Positions 44,260-53,956 are shown, counted from the stretch's first letter. The stretch: 56,981 bases of DNA from JANXAZ01 sp964504655 (GCA_964504655.1 CAZDFD010000017.1:1-56981), one strand, 5' to 3'. The notes: generated from the sequence alone by a model not told the origin. Translations and numbers: made by a program.

Positions 44260-45315
44260 TCAGCCGCCGGTGCTGCGGCGCTCGCGCCGCTCCTTGGCGC
44301 GGAACAGGATCGGTGTGGCGAGCACGACGAGCGCGATGCGCGCGATGTGCACGGCTGCCACCAGCGCCGGATCGTCGGTGAGCGCCAGGGCCATGAGGCT
44401 CATCTCGGCGAGGCCGCCCGGCGCGAGTACGAGTACGAGGAGGAGCAGCGGCAGCCCCGTGGTGCGCGCGAGCAGCCAGCCCGTGGCCACCGCCAGGGCC
44501 AGCATGAGGACCGTCAGGCCGACGCCCGTCGCGACCGCGAGCGCGATCCGGCTCGGCGGGTAGCCGGCGAAGCGGGCGCCCACCTGGGCACCGATCACGA
44601 GCTGCGCCGCCGCCACCACGAGCGGCGGCGGCGCGCCGTGCACGAGCCCGAGGAGATGCGCGGCGGCGCTCAGGAGCATCGGGCCCACGAGGCCCGGTGC
44701 CGGCAGGCGCAGCGGCGGGCCGAGGACGAGCCCCAGGATCCCGCACCCGAGCAGGACCAGGAGGTCGAGCGGCCCGCCGGCGCCGCCACGCGCCCCGGTC
44801 GGCGCCGCCGGGATCTCGTAGCCCACGAGCCTGAGCGCGAGCGGGATCGTCAGGACGACGAGCAGGATCCGGGTGCTGTGGACGAGGGCGATGGTGCGCA
44901 GATCGCCCCCGGCCCGATCGCCCAGGACCACCATCTCGCCGAGCCCGCCCGGGGTCGCCGAGAACCAGGCGGTGCGCGGGTCGAGACCTCCGACATGCCG
45001 CAGATAGAGGAACGCGGTCGCCGCCACGACCGCGACATAGACCGGCAGGGCCAGGAAGATCGGCAGCCAGTGTGGGAGGCCGCCGAGCAGCTCGGCATCG
45101 AAGCCGCTGCCGAGCAGGACGCCCAGGACCGCGACGGTCGGGCCGCGGAGCGACGCCGGCACCGCCAGGGGAAGGCCGGCGACGCTCGCCACCATGGTCG
45201 CGAGCATCGGCCCGAGCATCCAGGCGAGCGGCAGGCCGGCCCGGGCCGCGAGCAGGCCGCCGAGCCCGCCGATCGCGAGTGCCGAGGCGAGCCCTCGGAG
45301 ATCGGCCGGGGTCAC
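44260..45315 (-). CDS. AbrB-family membrane protein (duplicated AbrB domain)
   Basis: The protein has 351 residues from a GTG at 45315; a GTG at 45387 inside the upstream gene is an alternative start. About ten hydrophobic helices form two related halves. Each half has a LPLAWMLGPML / LPAPGLVGPMLLS-type segment and a TPGGLGEMVVL / APGGLAEMSLMAL motif, the hallmark of AbrB (ammonia monooxygenase-like) membrane proteins. Despite the name this is not the DNA-binding AbrB fold. Function is unknown, with a transport role suspected. It is last in the leftward operon, 37 bases after the AmpG-like gene. Confidence 0.85.
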   Translation of the reverse strand: MTPADLRGLASALAIGGLGGLLAARAGLPLAWMLGPMLATMVASVAGLPLAVPASLRGPTVAVLGVLLGSGFDAELLGGLPHWLPIFLALPVYVAVVAATAFLYLRHVGGLDPRTAWFSATPGGLGEMVVLGDRAGGDLRTIALVHSTRILLVVLTIPLALRLVGYEIPAAPTGARGGAGGPLDLLVLLGCGILGLVLGPPLRLPAPGLVGPMLLSAAAHLLGLVHGAPPPLVVAAAQLVIGAQVGARFAGYPPSRIALAVATGVGLTVLMLALAVATGWLLARTTGLPLLLLVLVLAPGGLAEMSLMALALTDDPALVAAVHIARIALVVLATPILFRAKERRERRSTGG

Positions 45316-45352
45316 CGCGGGGCGCGCCGGCGCGATCCGGCCGGCGCCCGGC

Positions 45353-46681
45353 TCAGGAGGCGCCGAGGGCGACCGGCGCCGGGGCACCTCCGGCCCGGAC
45401 CCGGCGGTCGAGAAGGCGCAGGAGTGCGAGCCCGGGCAGCGCCGCGACGGCGGTCAGGAGGATGAAGCCGGGCCAGCCGAGCCAGGCCTGCAGGAGCCCG
45501 GCGAAGCCCGCGAGGAAGGTGCGCGCCTGGGCCATCAGCGAGGACAGGAGCGCGTACTGCGTGGCCGTGTAGGTGACGTTGCAGAGCGAGCTCAGATAGG
45601 CGACGAAGGCAGTCGTGCCCATGCCGCCCGCGAGATTCTCGACCGTGATCGTGAGCGCCAGGACGCGGTTGTCGTGGCCGGCCGCCCACAGCAGCAGGAA
45701 CACCAGGTTCGAGGCCATCTGGGCGATGCCGCAGACCCAGAGCCCGGGCAAAAGCCCGAGCCGGCGCACCAGGAGGCCCCCGACGACGCCGCCAAGGAGC
45801 ACCGCCACGAGGCCCCAGCTCTTGACGATCGCCGCGACCTCGCTCTTCGAGAAGCCGAGCCCGACATAGAGCGGGCTCGTGAGCGCGCCCAGGAGCGCGT
45901 CGCCGAGCTTGTAGAGGACCACGAAGAGCAGCACGAGCAGGGCGCTGGCGGCACCGTTGCGGGCGAAGAACTCGGCGAAGGGGGCCACCACAGCGCGCTC
46001 GACCCAGCGTCCGAGACCCGCATCGGCGCCCACGGCCTCCGGCTCGGCCGGTGCGGCCGGCTCGGGCAGGACCAGGGTGACGGCGGCAGCCGCGAGCAGG
46101 AGCGCGGCCATGACGGTGTAGGCGAGCGACCAGCCGTACCACTCGGCCAGGACGAGAGCCCCGGCACCCGAGGCGAACATGGCGAGGCGGTAGCCGATCA
46201 CCAGCATCGCGGCGGCCGCACCCTGGCGGTCCTGGCTCACGAGCTCGACCCGGAAGGCGTCGATCACGATGTCCTGGGTGGCCGAGAGGAACGCCACCAG
46301 CACGGCGAGCGTCGCGACCCGGCCGAGACCCGCCTCGGGCGCCGCGAGACCCAGCAGGACGACCGCCGCGACGAGCGCGAGCTGGGTGACCAGGAGCCAG
46401 CCGCGCCGGCGGCCGAGCCAGCGCGTGACCACCGGCAGCGGCACCCGGTCGACCACCGGTGACCAGACGAACTTCCAGCCATAGGCGAGGCCGACCCAGG
46501 CGAAGAAGCCGATCGCCGCGGTCTGCACGCCGGCCTCGGCGAGGCGCATGGTGAGCGTCCCGCCGGTCAGGGCGAGCGGCAGCCCGGAGGCGAAGCCGAG
46601 GACGAGGATGCCCAGGATGCGCGGCTCGAGGTAGACCCGCGCCGCCTCGCTCCACCGTCGCTCCGTCGCAGGGCCGTTCAT
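45353..46681 (-). CDS. ampG: AmpG-like MFS permease
   Basis: From the ATG at 46681 the protein has 442 residues and 12 predicted helices. It resembles AmpG, the importer of anhydromuropeptides from cell-wall turnover. Matching stretches are VLGFASGLPLALTGGTLTMR, FLSATQDIVIDAFRVELV and GTTAFVAYLSSLCNVTYTAT with QYALLSSLM after it. It sits between a Wza-like lipoprotein and an AbrB-type membrane protein. No beta-lactamase or AmpD gene is nearby, so a recycling role is the default reading. Confidence 0.88.
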   Translation of the reverse strand: MNGPATERRWSEAARVYLEPRILGILVLGFASGLPLALTGGTLTMRLAEAGVQTAAIGFFAWVGLAYGWKFVWSPVVDRVPLPVVTRWLGRRRGWLLVTQLALVAAVVLLGLAAPEAGLGRVATLAVLVAFLSATQDIVIDAFRVELVSQDRQGAAAAMLVIGYRLAMFASGAGALVLAEWYGWSLAYTVMAALLLAAAAVTLVLPEPAAPAEPEAVGADAGLGRWVERAVVAPFAEFFARNGAASALLVLLFVVLYKLGDALLGALTSPLYVGLGFSKSEVAAIVKSWGLVAVLLGGVVGGLLVRRLGLLPGLWVCGIAQMASNLVFLLLWAAGHDNRVLALTITVENLAGGMGTTAFVAYLSSLCNVTYTATQYALLSSLMAQARTFLAGFAGLLQAWLGWPGFILLTAVAALPGLALLRLLDRRVRAGGAPAPVALGAS

Positions 46682-46715
46682 CGGGGGTGCGCCCGCCCGG
46701 GCGCGGCGCCGGCGC

Positions 46716-47321
46716 TCAGAAGAAGCGCTCCTGGACCTCGACGATGTCGCCCGGCAGGATCGGCTGGATGCCGGGCACCGCCACCCCCTGGGCATTGGCG
46801 CCGCCCCGCTTCAGGATCACCGCGTCCTGCTTGGCCCGGTAGGTGAAGCCGCCGGCGATCGAGACCGCCTGCAGCACCGTCATGCCGTTGACGTACTCGT
46901 ACTGGCCCGGACGGTTGACCTCGCCCAGGATGTAGAAGGGCCGGTAGTTGGTGACCTCGACGCCCACCTGCGGATCGACCAGATAGCCGTCCTTGAGCTT
47001 GCCCTTGATCCGCTCCTCGAGCTCGCGGGTGGTGAGGCCGTAGCCCTGGATCTCGCCCACGAGCGGCATGGCGAAGTTGCCGGCACCGTCGAGGGTGAAC
47101 TCGCCCGACAGGTCCTCGTGGCGGAACACCGTGACCTTGATCTTGTCGCCCGAGGCCAGGGTGTAGGGTGGCGTGCTCAGGGCGACCGGGCCGACCGGAC
47201 CGCCCCCCGCCGCCGGCAGCCCGACGACCTGGGTCGGGGACGGCGAGCCGCCGCAGGCCGCGAGCAGGAGGATCAAGCCCAAGAGCAGCCAACGGCCCGT
47301 CGCCTCAGCAAGCGAGACCAT
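46716..47321 (-). CDS. Wza-type polysaccharide export lipoprotein
   Basis: The protein has 201 residues from the ATG at 47321, which has GAGG/GGTGG just upstream. The lipobox LLAAC places the lipid at Cys23. The poly-export domain (TLASGDKIKVTVFRHEDLSG) and one SLBB domain (FYILGEVNRPGQYEYVNGMT) follow. It is shorter than E. coli Wza and resembles single-SLBB export proteins of alphaproteobacteria. It should form or cap an outer-membrane exopolysaccharide pore. No polymerase, Wzc-type kinase or glycosyltransferase is in the window. Confidence 0.9.
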   Translation of the reverse strand: MVSLAEATGRWLLLGLILLLAACGGSPSPTQVVGLPAAGGGPVGPVALSTPPYTLASGDKIKVTVFRHEDLSGEFTLDGAGNFAMPLVGEIQGYGLTTRELEERIKGKLKDGYLVDPQVGVEVTNYRPFYILGEVNRPGQYEYVNGMTVLQAVSIAGGFTYRAKQDAVILKRGGANAQGVAVPGIQPILPGDIVEVQERFF

Positions 47322-47446
47322 CCGCCACCTCACCTTCCTCGGAAACCCCAGGAACGTCCCCCGACCACCGTGCGGAGCCGGGCGCGAAGGTATGGACAAC
47401 GGCGCGAGCCCGCAAGACGAGCGACCCCCGGGCGGTACCCTGCCGC

Positions 47447-48688
47447 TCAGAGGCGGGCGGTGAGGCCGACGCGGAGGATGTGCCGGTCGTAGTCCGCCCC
47501 GTCGACGTCCGAGTCGCGCGTGCTGAACTCGTAGCCACCGTCGATGCTCAGGTTGCGGTTGAGGAGGTAGCGGACGCCCGCGCGCGCCCGGTAGGTGTTG
47601 TCGGTGCGGTCGATCCCGTCGAAGTCGTCGCGGGTGTAGCTCAGCCGGCCGTTGAGCAGCAGGTTGCGCAGGAGCTCGTGCTGGACCTCGGCCGAGAGCT
47701 CGCTCTGCAGGTTGGCCGAGGCACCGGCCTGGGTGGTCTCGACGATCCCGCCACCGGCCTCGAAGATCAGCGAGGTGAGCCCGGTCACGTTCCAGGTGAG
47801 CCGGCCTCGGCCGCCCGGGCCGCTCACATTGTCGAGGTCGTCGTCGTCGTACTCGCGGGTCACGTAGCCGACCTGCACCTCGCCGAACAGGATCCCGGTG
47901 ATGTCGATCTCGGAGCCGACGGAGAAGCCGTAGCCCTTGGAGTCGCGGTCGAATCCATCGTTGTCGGGCGTCTTGTCGTAGGTCACGACCGTGTAGTCGC
48001 CCTGCACGAACAGGTTGAAGCGCGGCGAGACCTTGTAGCCGATGCGCAGATCGCCCTTTGCCTCGATGATGTCGCGACGATCCTCGTTCTCCTCCTCCTC
48101 CTGGTAGTCCTCGCGGGTCAGCGAGCCGCCGACGACGAAGAAGACCAAGTTGAAGTCGCGGCGGTAGCCGAGCCGCGCCAGCCCCTCGTAGTAGGTGACG
48201 ATGTCTCCGGTCTGCACGGCCTCGGGCGCGTCGCGGCTCTCGTGCCGGCGCTGCAGGCTCAGCTCGCCGAGCAGGGTGTCGTTGCGGGTGATGTCGAGCC
48301 GACCGTTGCTCGAGATCCCGAAGTCCTCGTAGTTGTTCTCGTCGAACTCGTCATAGAGCGCGAACTCGCCGAAGGCGCTCAGATTGAGCGCGTGCCGCGA
48401 CCACTGCGAGTTCATGGTGATCCGCGGGCGGATCAGCAGGCCGTAATCGTCGTCCTCGTTGTCCTCGGCGGCGAACACGTTGCTGTCGTACTCGCCACCG
48501 ACGGAGAGCTGGGGGAAGACGAGGAAGCCGCCGGCGCGGATGCCGAGCGGATCGAACTGCGGCCGCCGCCGCTGCTCGACCGTGACGTTGCGCTCCGGCT
48601 CGGGCGCCGGCTGCTGGGCCAGGGCGAGCGGCGAGGCGATCGTGCCGCCGAGCAGAGCGAGCAAGCCGATGCGCGCCAGCCGAGCCAT
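47447..48688 (-). CDS. Outer-membrane beta-barrel protein (exopolysaccharide-associated type)
   Basis: The 413-residue protein starts at the ATG at 48688 with AGGAGA upstream. A signal peptide (MARLARIGLLALLGGTIASP) is followed by alternating amphipathic strands rich in Asp/Glu turns. It ends in HILRVGLTARL with a terminal hydrophobic residue pattern suited to BAM insertion. VGGEYDSNVFAAEDNEDDDY near the N-terminus is the hallmark of the BBP2/VpsM-like barrel group found beside Wza-type genes. It is first in the leftward operon. The acidic loops (EEEENEDRRD) are unusually charged. A role in polysaccharide passage is inference. Confidence 0.85.
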   Translation of the reverse strand: MARLARIGLLALLGGTIASPLALAQQPAPEPERNVTVEQRRRPQFDPLGIRAGGFLVFPQLSVGGEYDSNVFAAEDNEDDDYGLLIRPRITMNSQWSRHALNLSAFGEFALYDEFDENNYEDFGISSNGRLDITRNDTLLGELSLQRRHESRDAPEAVQTGDIVTYYEGLARLGYRRDFNLVFFVVGGSLTREDYQEEEENEDRRDIIEAKGDLRIGYKVSPRFNLFVQGDYTVVTYDKTPDNDGFDRDSKGYGFSVGSEIDITGILFGEVQVGYVTREYDDDDLDNVSGPGGRGRLTWNVTGLTSLIFEAGGGIVETTQAGASANLQSELSAEVQHELLRNLLLNGRLSYTRDDFDGIDRTDNTYRARAGVRYLLNRNLSIDGGYEFSTRDSDVDGADYDRHILRVGLTARL

Positions 48689-48931
48689 GTTGCGCTCTCC
48701 TGATGGTTGAGCAGGGCCTCGCTGGAAGCGCGCCCACTGCCCGACCTCATAGTCGAGCCCGGGAGCCTCGGCAAACCGCCGCGCGGCCGCCCGCTCCGGC
48801 CGCCGAGGCGTGGGCGCGAGGTTGGTCGCGGCCTGTCGCCGAGCGGCCACAGCCGCCCGCTGGCGTCGCCGCCGGCGCGGCGCCACTTCTCTGGCGCTCG
48901 CCCGCAGGGCGAGCGCCAGCGAGGAGCCCGG

Positions 48932-49735
48932 GTGCTGCGTCGCCTCTTCCAGCGCCGTGTCGCCGACCCGCCCGCGCGGCCGGAGGTCGACGGGCGACCG
49001 GCGGCCGTGCCGACCGGCACCCGTGTCTACGCGATCGGCGACGTGCACGGCCGGCTCGACCTGCTGCGGCAGATCGAGGAGCTGATCCGCGAGGACCTGG
49101 CCGCTGCCGACCGGCCGGTGCAGCCGTTCCTCGTCCTCCTCGGCGATTTCGTCGACCGCGGCTTCGAGAGCCGGCAGGTGCTGGACCATCTGCTGGAACG
49201 GCCGCTCGAGGGCTTCGCCCGGGTCCTCCTGCTCGGCAACCACGATCTCTGGCTGCGCGACTTCCTGGCCGGCGCCCCGGTCGCGGAGGCGTGGCTCCAG
49301 TACGGCGGCGACGCGACCCTGGCCAGCTACGGGGTCGGGCTCGACCGGACGCTGCCCGAGGCCGAGCGGCTCGCCGCGGTCCGGGCGAGCCTCCGCGACC
49401 GGGTGCCCGACGGCCACCGCCGGCTGCTCGACGGGCTCGAGCTCGCCTTCGGCTTCGGCGACTACTTCTTCTGCCACGCCGGGGTGCGCCCGGGCCTGCC
49501 GCTCGAGGCGCAGACCGAGGCCGACCTCCTGTGGATCCGCGAGCCGTTCCTGAGCTTCCCGGGCGAGCTCGGCAAGGTCGTGGTGCACGGCCACACCGTG
49601 ACCGAGGAGCCGGTGGTGCGGCGCAACCGGATCGGGATCGACACCGGCGCCTGCTGGACCGGCCGGCTCACCTGCCTCGTGCTCGAGGGCACCGAGCAGC
49701 GCTTCCTCGCGACCGGCCGGGCGGACGGGCCTTGA
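48932..49735 (+). CDS. PPP-type metallophosphoesterase
   Basis: The protein has 267 residues from the GTG at 48932, selected because GAGGAG lies about 5 bases upstream. The frame is open further upstream but that part is Arg/Pro-rich and not protein-like. All dinuclear-metal motifs are present: AIGDVHGRLDLL, LLGDFVDRGFES, LLGNHDLWL, FFCHAGVRPG and VVHGHTVTEEP. It resembles Ser/Thr phosphatases and diadenosine tetraphosphatases. The substrate cannot be decided. It is divergent from the polysaccharide-export operon and 62 bases before the channel gene. Confidence 0.9.
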   Translation: MLRRLFQRRVADPPARPEVDGRPAAVPTGTRVYAIGDVHGRLDLLRQIEELIREDLAAADRPVQPFLVLLGDFVDRGFESRQVLDHLLERPLEGFARVLLLGNHDLWLRDFLAGAPVAEAWLQYGGDATLASYGVGLDRTLPEAERLAAVRASLRDRVPDGHRRLLDGLELAFGFGDYFFCHAGVRPGLPLEAQTEADLLWIREPFLSFPGELGKVVVHGHTVTEEPVVRRNRIGIDTGACWTGRLTCLVLEGTEQRFLATGRADGP

Positions 49736-49783
49736 GCCGGGCTCGCCGAACCCGCGGCGGTTGCCCGACCGGGCGGACGATCC

Positions 49784-49799
49784 TAGACCGTTCGGTCAT
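49784..49799. promoter_or_regulatory. Inverted repeat operator candidate at the MscS-type gene start
   Basis: TAGACCG (49784-49790), TT, then CGGTCA (49793-49798) forms an inverted repeat ending at the first base of the ATG. It resembles TetR-family operators such as the NemR box (TAGACC-N4-GGTCTA), differing in the last two bases. No TetR-type gene is in the window. Confidence 0.35.
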
Positions 49800-52069
49800 G
49801 CTCGAGGCCCTCCTGCGCGTCCTGACCCTGGCTCTCCTGCTCGCCTTCGGCGAGCTCGGGGCGTCCGGCGCCCGGGCCCAGCCGGCTCTCCCCACGAGCT
49901 CGGCCAAGCCCGTGGCGGCCGAGGAGATCGATGCGCTCGTCCGCCAGCTCGAGGATCCCAAGGCACGCGCCGAGCTGATCGCGAGGCTGCAGGCCCTGCG
50001 TGCCGCCGGCGGCGAGCCGCCCGCTCCGAGCGCGGTCGCCGAGAGCGCCCTCGACCAGCTGAGCCGGCTCGTCCTCGAGCGGGTCGACGTCACCCTGCGC
50101 GCCCTCGACACCCTGGGCAACCTGACCGGCAGCCTGCCGCTGCTCGGCGAATGGTTCTCCTTCCAGCTCGAGAACGAGTTCCGCCGCGAGCTCTGGCGCA
50201 GCGTGCTGAGCGGGGTCGCGCAGGCGCTCGGCGCCGGTGCGCTGGCCGCCTTCCTGGTGGCCCGGCTGGTCCGCCGCTACCGCCCGACGGGACCGCTCGA
50301 CCCGCGCAGCCGGGTCCGCGCCGCGGCGCTCGACCTCGTCCCGGCGACCGCGTTCGCGCTCGCGAGCGGCCTCGTCCTGGATCTCGGGGGCTTCCTGCCG
50401 GCCACCGCCCGGGTCGCCTGGCTGATCGTCGCGGCCATCCTGGCCGACCGGGTGCTGACGGTCACCGTCCGGCACGTCGCCGAGGCCAGGGGCCTGTCGC
50501 TCGTGGGGGCACCCCTGCCGGCCGATTCGCCGGCCGCCGCGATCCGCGCGGCGCAGCGCATCGGCCGCCTCGTGATCTTCGGGAACACGACGCTCCTCGT
50601 GGCCGGACGGCTCGGCCTGCCGCCGGACCTCTACGACGCCGGGGCGAGCCTGCTCGCGATCGTGGTGGCCGCGGCGCTGACCGCGGCGATCCTGGTGCGC
50701 CGCGAGCTGCTCGAGCGGCTGATGCGGCAGCTGGCCCGCTGGATCGAGACCGACTATCTGCGCCGCCTCCTGCTCCTCGACCTGCTGATCGGCTCCTCGC
50801 ACCTCTGGCTGGTGGCGCTCGTCTGGCTCAACGCCGCCCTGCTCGTGCTCGGCATCGGCTGGGGCCCGATCCGCGCCACCTTGGCCACCCTCGCGGTGCT
50901 GCTGCTCGCCCACCTCCTGCTCACCTGGCTGGACCGGCCGGCCGGGCCGCCGCGGCCGGTGGGCGAGGGCGAGGAGGCGGGCGAGCCGACGGCGGCGGGC
51001 GAGGCGCCGCTCGGCACCCGGCTGCTCGGGGCCGCGGTCAAGATCGGGGCCGTGGTCCTCCTGCTCGAGGCCTGGGGCGTCGGGCTCCTGGCCTGGCTCG
51101 CCAGCCCGGACGGCCACGCCGCCTTGAGCAAGGGCCTGCGCATCGCCCTGATCCTGGCCGTGTGCCTCGGCCTCTGGCGGCTCAGCTCCTGGTGGATCGG
51201 CGGCTACATCGCCGCCCGCGACGCCCAGGGCAACGTCCGCTACGGCAACCGCGCCCGGACCGCGGCGGCGATCGCCAAGAGCGGCATCGTCGTCCTGTTG
51301 ATCCTGATCGCGACCACGAGCGTGCTCGGCGAGCTCGGCATCCAGGCGACCCCGCTCCTGGCCGGCGCCGGCGTCATCGGCCTCGCCGTCGGCTTCGGCT
51401 CGCAGAAGCTCGTCCAGGACATCATCAACGGGCTCTTCATCCTGCTCGGCGACACCATCCGGGTCGGCGACGTGGTCGACCTCGGCGGCCGCTCCGGGGT
51501 GGTCGAGGCGATCAGCATGCGCACCGTGACGCTGCGCTCCTACAACGGCGACGTGCACACCATCCCGTTCGGGACGATCGACAGCATCACCAACATGACC
51601 CGCGACTTCTCCTACTGGGTGCTCGACGTCGCGGTGGCCTACAAGGAGAACGTCGATTCGGTGACCGACGTGCTGCACGAGATCGACGCCAGGATGCGCC
51701 GCGAGTGGCCGTGGCGGCGGCTGATCCTGGAGCCGCTCGAGGTCGCCGGGCTCGACCGCATGGCCGATTCCGCGATCGTCGTCCGCGGCCGGGTCAAGGT
51801 CCGGCCGGGCGAGCAGTGGCGGGTCGGCCGCGAGCTCAACCGGCGGATCAAGCGACGCTTCGACGAGCTCGGCATCGAGTTCCCGTTCCCGCAGCGCACC
51901 GTCCACCTCGTGACCGAGCCCGCGGCCGNNNNNNNNNNNNNNNNNNNNNNNNNNNNNNNNNNNNNNNNNNNNNNNNNNNNNNNNNNNNNNNNNNNNNNNN
52001 NNNNNNNNNNNNNNNNNNNNNNNNNNNNCCGCGGCCGAGCCGGCCCGCGCCGCGGGCGGTCGCGGCTGA
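49798..52069 (+). CDS. Large MscS-family mechanosensitive channel (gapped 3' end)
   Basis: This is a protein of about 750 residues with a signal peptide (MLEALLRVLTLALLLAFGEL), a periplasmic helical domain (about 35-140) and around ten membrane helices. The MscS pore and beta domain lie at about 505-600 (GAGVIGLAVGFGSQKLVQDI, then GDTIRVGDVVDLGGRSGVVE). A C-terminal cytoplasmic vestibule follows (WPWRRLILEPLEVAGL). The last visible residues before the gap are VTEPAA. After the gap the likely continuation is AAEPARAAGGRG and TGA at 52067-52069, which needs a true gap length other than 100. It protects against osmotic down-shock. Regulation may involve the operator-like repeat at its start. Confidence 0.88.
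51929..52028. other. Assembly gap (100 N)
   Basis: A third run of exactly 100 N, flanked on both sides by GCGGCCGAGCC-like words. A collapsed Ala/Glu/Pro codon repeat is likely. It hides the end of the channel gene and probably the start of the TamA-like gene. Confidence 0.98.
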
Positions 52070-53942
52070 GCGCGGAGCCGGGCCCCTGCTCCGACCCGGC
52101 GCCCACCTCCTGCTCGCTTTGACGATGCTCGCCGCCTGCGCGCGCGGTGGCGACGCCCCGGAGGCGCTGCCCGACGGCGAGGAGCCCGGACCGCGGCTGC
52201 CCTACGAGGTCCGCCTCGAGGGACCGCTCGACCCCGGGCTGACCGCAGCGCTGCGCGCCGCCTCGAGCGCCGTCCGGCTCGCCGAGCGGCCGCCGGCCGA
52301 CGAGCTGCAGCTCGCCCGGCGGGCGGAGCGGGACCTGCCCGCCCTACAGGCCGCCCTGCGCGGGCTCGGCTACTATCGCGGTACGGTCGGCGTGGTGGTC
52401 GAGCCGCCGGCTCCGCCGCCGAGCCCGCCGCCGGACGCGCCGGCCGCGGTCGCCCTGGCCGAGCCGCGGGCGCTGGTGCGCTTCACGGTCGAGCCGGGGC
52501 CGCTCTACCGGTTCGCGCGACGGACCGTCGAGATCGTGGGCGAGCCGCACGGGTTCGAAGCACCGCCGCCGGGCAAGCTCGGGCTCGAGCGCGACGGGCC
52601 GGCGATCGCCCAGCTCGTCCTCGATGCCGAGGCCGCACTCGTCCGCGCGGCGCAGCGCAGCGGCCACGCCTTCGCCCGGGCCGGGCCGCGCGAGGTGGTG
52701 GTCGACCACGACCGCCGGACCATGGACGTGACGCTCCGGCTCGAGCCCGGCCGGGCGTTCCGGCTCGGGCCGATCGGCTTCAAGGGCGCGGACGGCATCT
52801 CGGAGCGCTATCTCGCGCGCCTCCTGACCGCGCGCGAGGGCAGCCGGTTCGACCTCGAGGAGCTCGAGCGCGGCCGCGACCTTCTGGGGGAGACCGGGCT
52901 GTTCTCGACCGTGCGGCTGGTCGTGGCGGAGGCGCCCGACGCCTCGGGGCGGCTGCCGATCACCTACGAGGTCGTGCAGCGCAAGCACCGGACCGTCGGT
53001 GGCGGCATCGGCTACCTCACCGACGAGGGCCCGAACGTCCGCGCCTTCTGGGAGCACCGCAACCTGCTCGGCGCCGGCGAGCGCCTGCGCACCGATCTCG
53101 GCGTCTCGCCGGTCCGCCAGAGCGCCGAGGCGCAGTTCCGCAAGCCCGAGGTCGGCGCCCGCGGCCAGAGCCTGCTCGCGGGCGGCGCTCTCCTCGCCGA
53201 GCGGCTCGATGCCTACGACGCCCGCTCGGCCAAGGTCTCGGGCGGCCTCGAGCGGCGCCTGGCGCGCGGCCTCGTGGGCTCGCTCGGCCTCGCCTACCGC
53301 TTCGCCGACATCGAGGATCGCGGCGAGGAGGAGCGGTTCGGCCTCCTCTCCGCACCCGGCCGGCTGTCCTTCGACGCCTCCGACGACCTGTTCGACCCGA
53401 GCCGCGGCGGCCGGGTCGCGGTCGAGCTCGCTCCGTTTGCCGACACGCTCGCCGCCGGCAGCCGCTTCTTCAAGGGCCGGCTCGTGGCGACCGCCTATCT
53501 GCCGGTCCGCAACAGCCCGCGGCTGGTCCTGGCCGGCCGCTCGGCGGTCGGTGCGATCGGTGGGGCGGCGCGCGATTCGGTGCCGGCCGACGAGCGCTGG
53601 TACGCCGGCGGCGGCGGCTCGATCCGTGGCGTGCCGTTCCAGAAGGCCGGCCCGCTCGACCGCCACGACGACCCGGTCGGCGGCCGCTCCTTCCTCGAGC
53701 TGTCGACCGAGCTGCGCTGGTCGATCACCGAGACCATCGGCGTCGTGGGCTTCCTCGACACCGGCAGCGCCTACCCCGAGAGCGTGCCCGACCCGGCCGC
53801 CGGGCTGCGCTGGGGTGCCGGGCTCGGGCTGCGCTACGCCACGCCCGTGGGCCCGCTCCGCCTGGACGTCGGCGTGCCCGTCGACCGCCAGGGCGTCGAC
53901 GACCCCTTCCAGCTCTATCTGAGCCTCGGCCAGGCGTTCTGA
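52029..53942 (+). CDS. tamA: TamA-like Omp85 outer-membrane assembly protein (start unresolved)
   Basis: The frame is open from the gap to the stop at 53942 (638 codons). An export signal with lipobox-like LTMLAACA sits near 52100-52140, but the first in-frame ATG (52125) lies within that signal. The true start is therefore in the gap or uses a rare codon. POTRA-like domains (LPALQAALRGLGYYRG, FRLGPIGFKGADGISERYLA) precede a 16-strand barrel with GGGIGYLTDEGPNVRAFWEH and the L6-like motif GGGGSIRGVPFQ. It ends in LYLSLGQAF. TamA inserts outer-membrane proteins with TamB, whose gene is not downstream here. Confidence 0.87.
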   Translation, partial: PRPSRPAPRAVAAERGAGPLLRPGAHLLLALTMLAACARGGDAPEALPDGEEPGPRLPYEVRLEGPLDPGLTAALRAASSAVRLAERPPADELQLARRAERDLPALQAALRGLGYYRGTVGVVVEPPAPPPSPPPDAPAAVALAEPRALVRFTVEPGPLYRFARRTVEIVGEPHGFEAPPPGKLGLERDGPAIAQLVLDAEAALVRAAQRSGHAFARAGPREVVVDHDRRTMDVTLRLEPGRAFRLGPIGFKGADGISERYLARLLTAREGSRFDLEELERGRDLLGETGLFSTVRLVVAEAPDASGRLPITYEVVQRKHRTVGGGIGYLTDEGPNVRAFWEHRNLLGAGERLRTDLGVSPVRQSAEAQFRKPEVGARGQSLLAGGALLAERLDAYDARSAKVSGGLERRLARGLVGSLGLAYRFADIEDRGEEERFGLLSAPGRLSFDASDDLFDPSRGGRVAVELAPFADTLAAGSRFFKGRLVATAYLPVRNSPRLVLAGRSAVGAIGGAARDSVPADERWYAGGGGSIRGVPFQKAGPLDRHDDPVGGRSFLELSTELRWSITETIGVVGFLDTGSAYPESVPDPAAGLRWGAGLGLRYATPVGPLRLDVGVPVDRQGVDDPFQLYLSLGQAF

Positions 53943-53956
53943 AGGCACCCGCCTTC
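53941..53956 (+). terminator. Hairpin at the end of the TamA-like gene
   Basis: GAAGGC at 53941-53946 pairs with GCCTTC at 53951-53956 across ACCC, overlapping the stop codon. A second repeat, CCGCTC-CC-GAGCGG, follows at 53986-53999. No U-run is present. Confidence 0.35.

Noticed and set aside
47395..47422. GACAACG before the Wza-like gene as the -10 part of a leftward ECF promoter
   Set aside because: The position where ATTCC would be required reads CGAGC, so there is no -35 partner.
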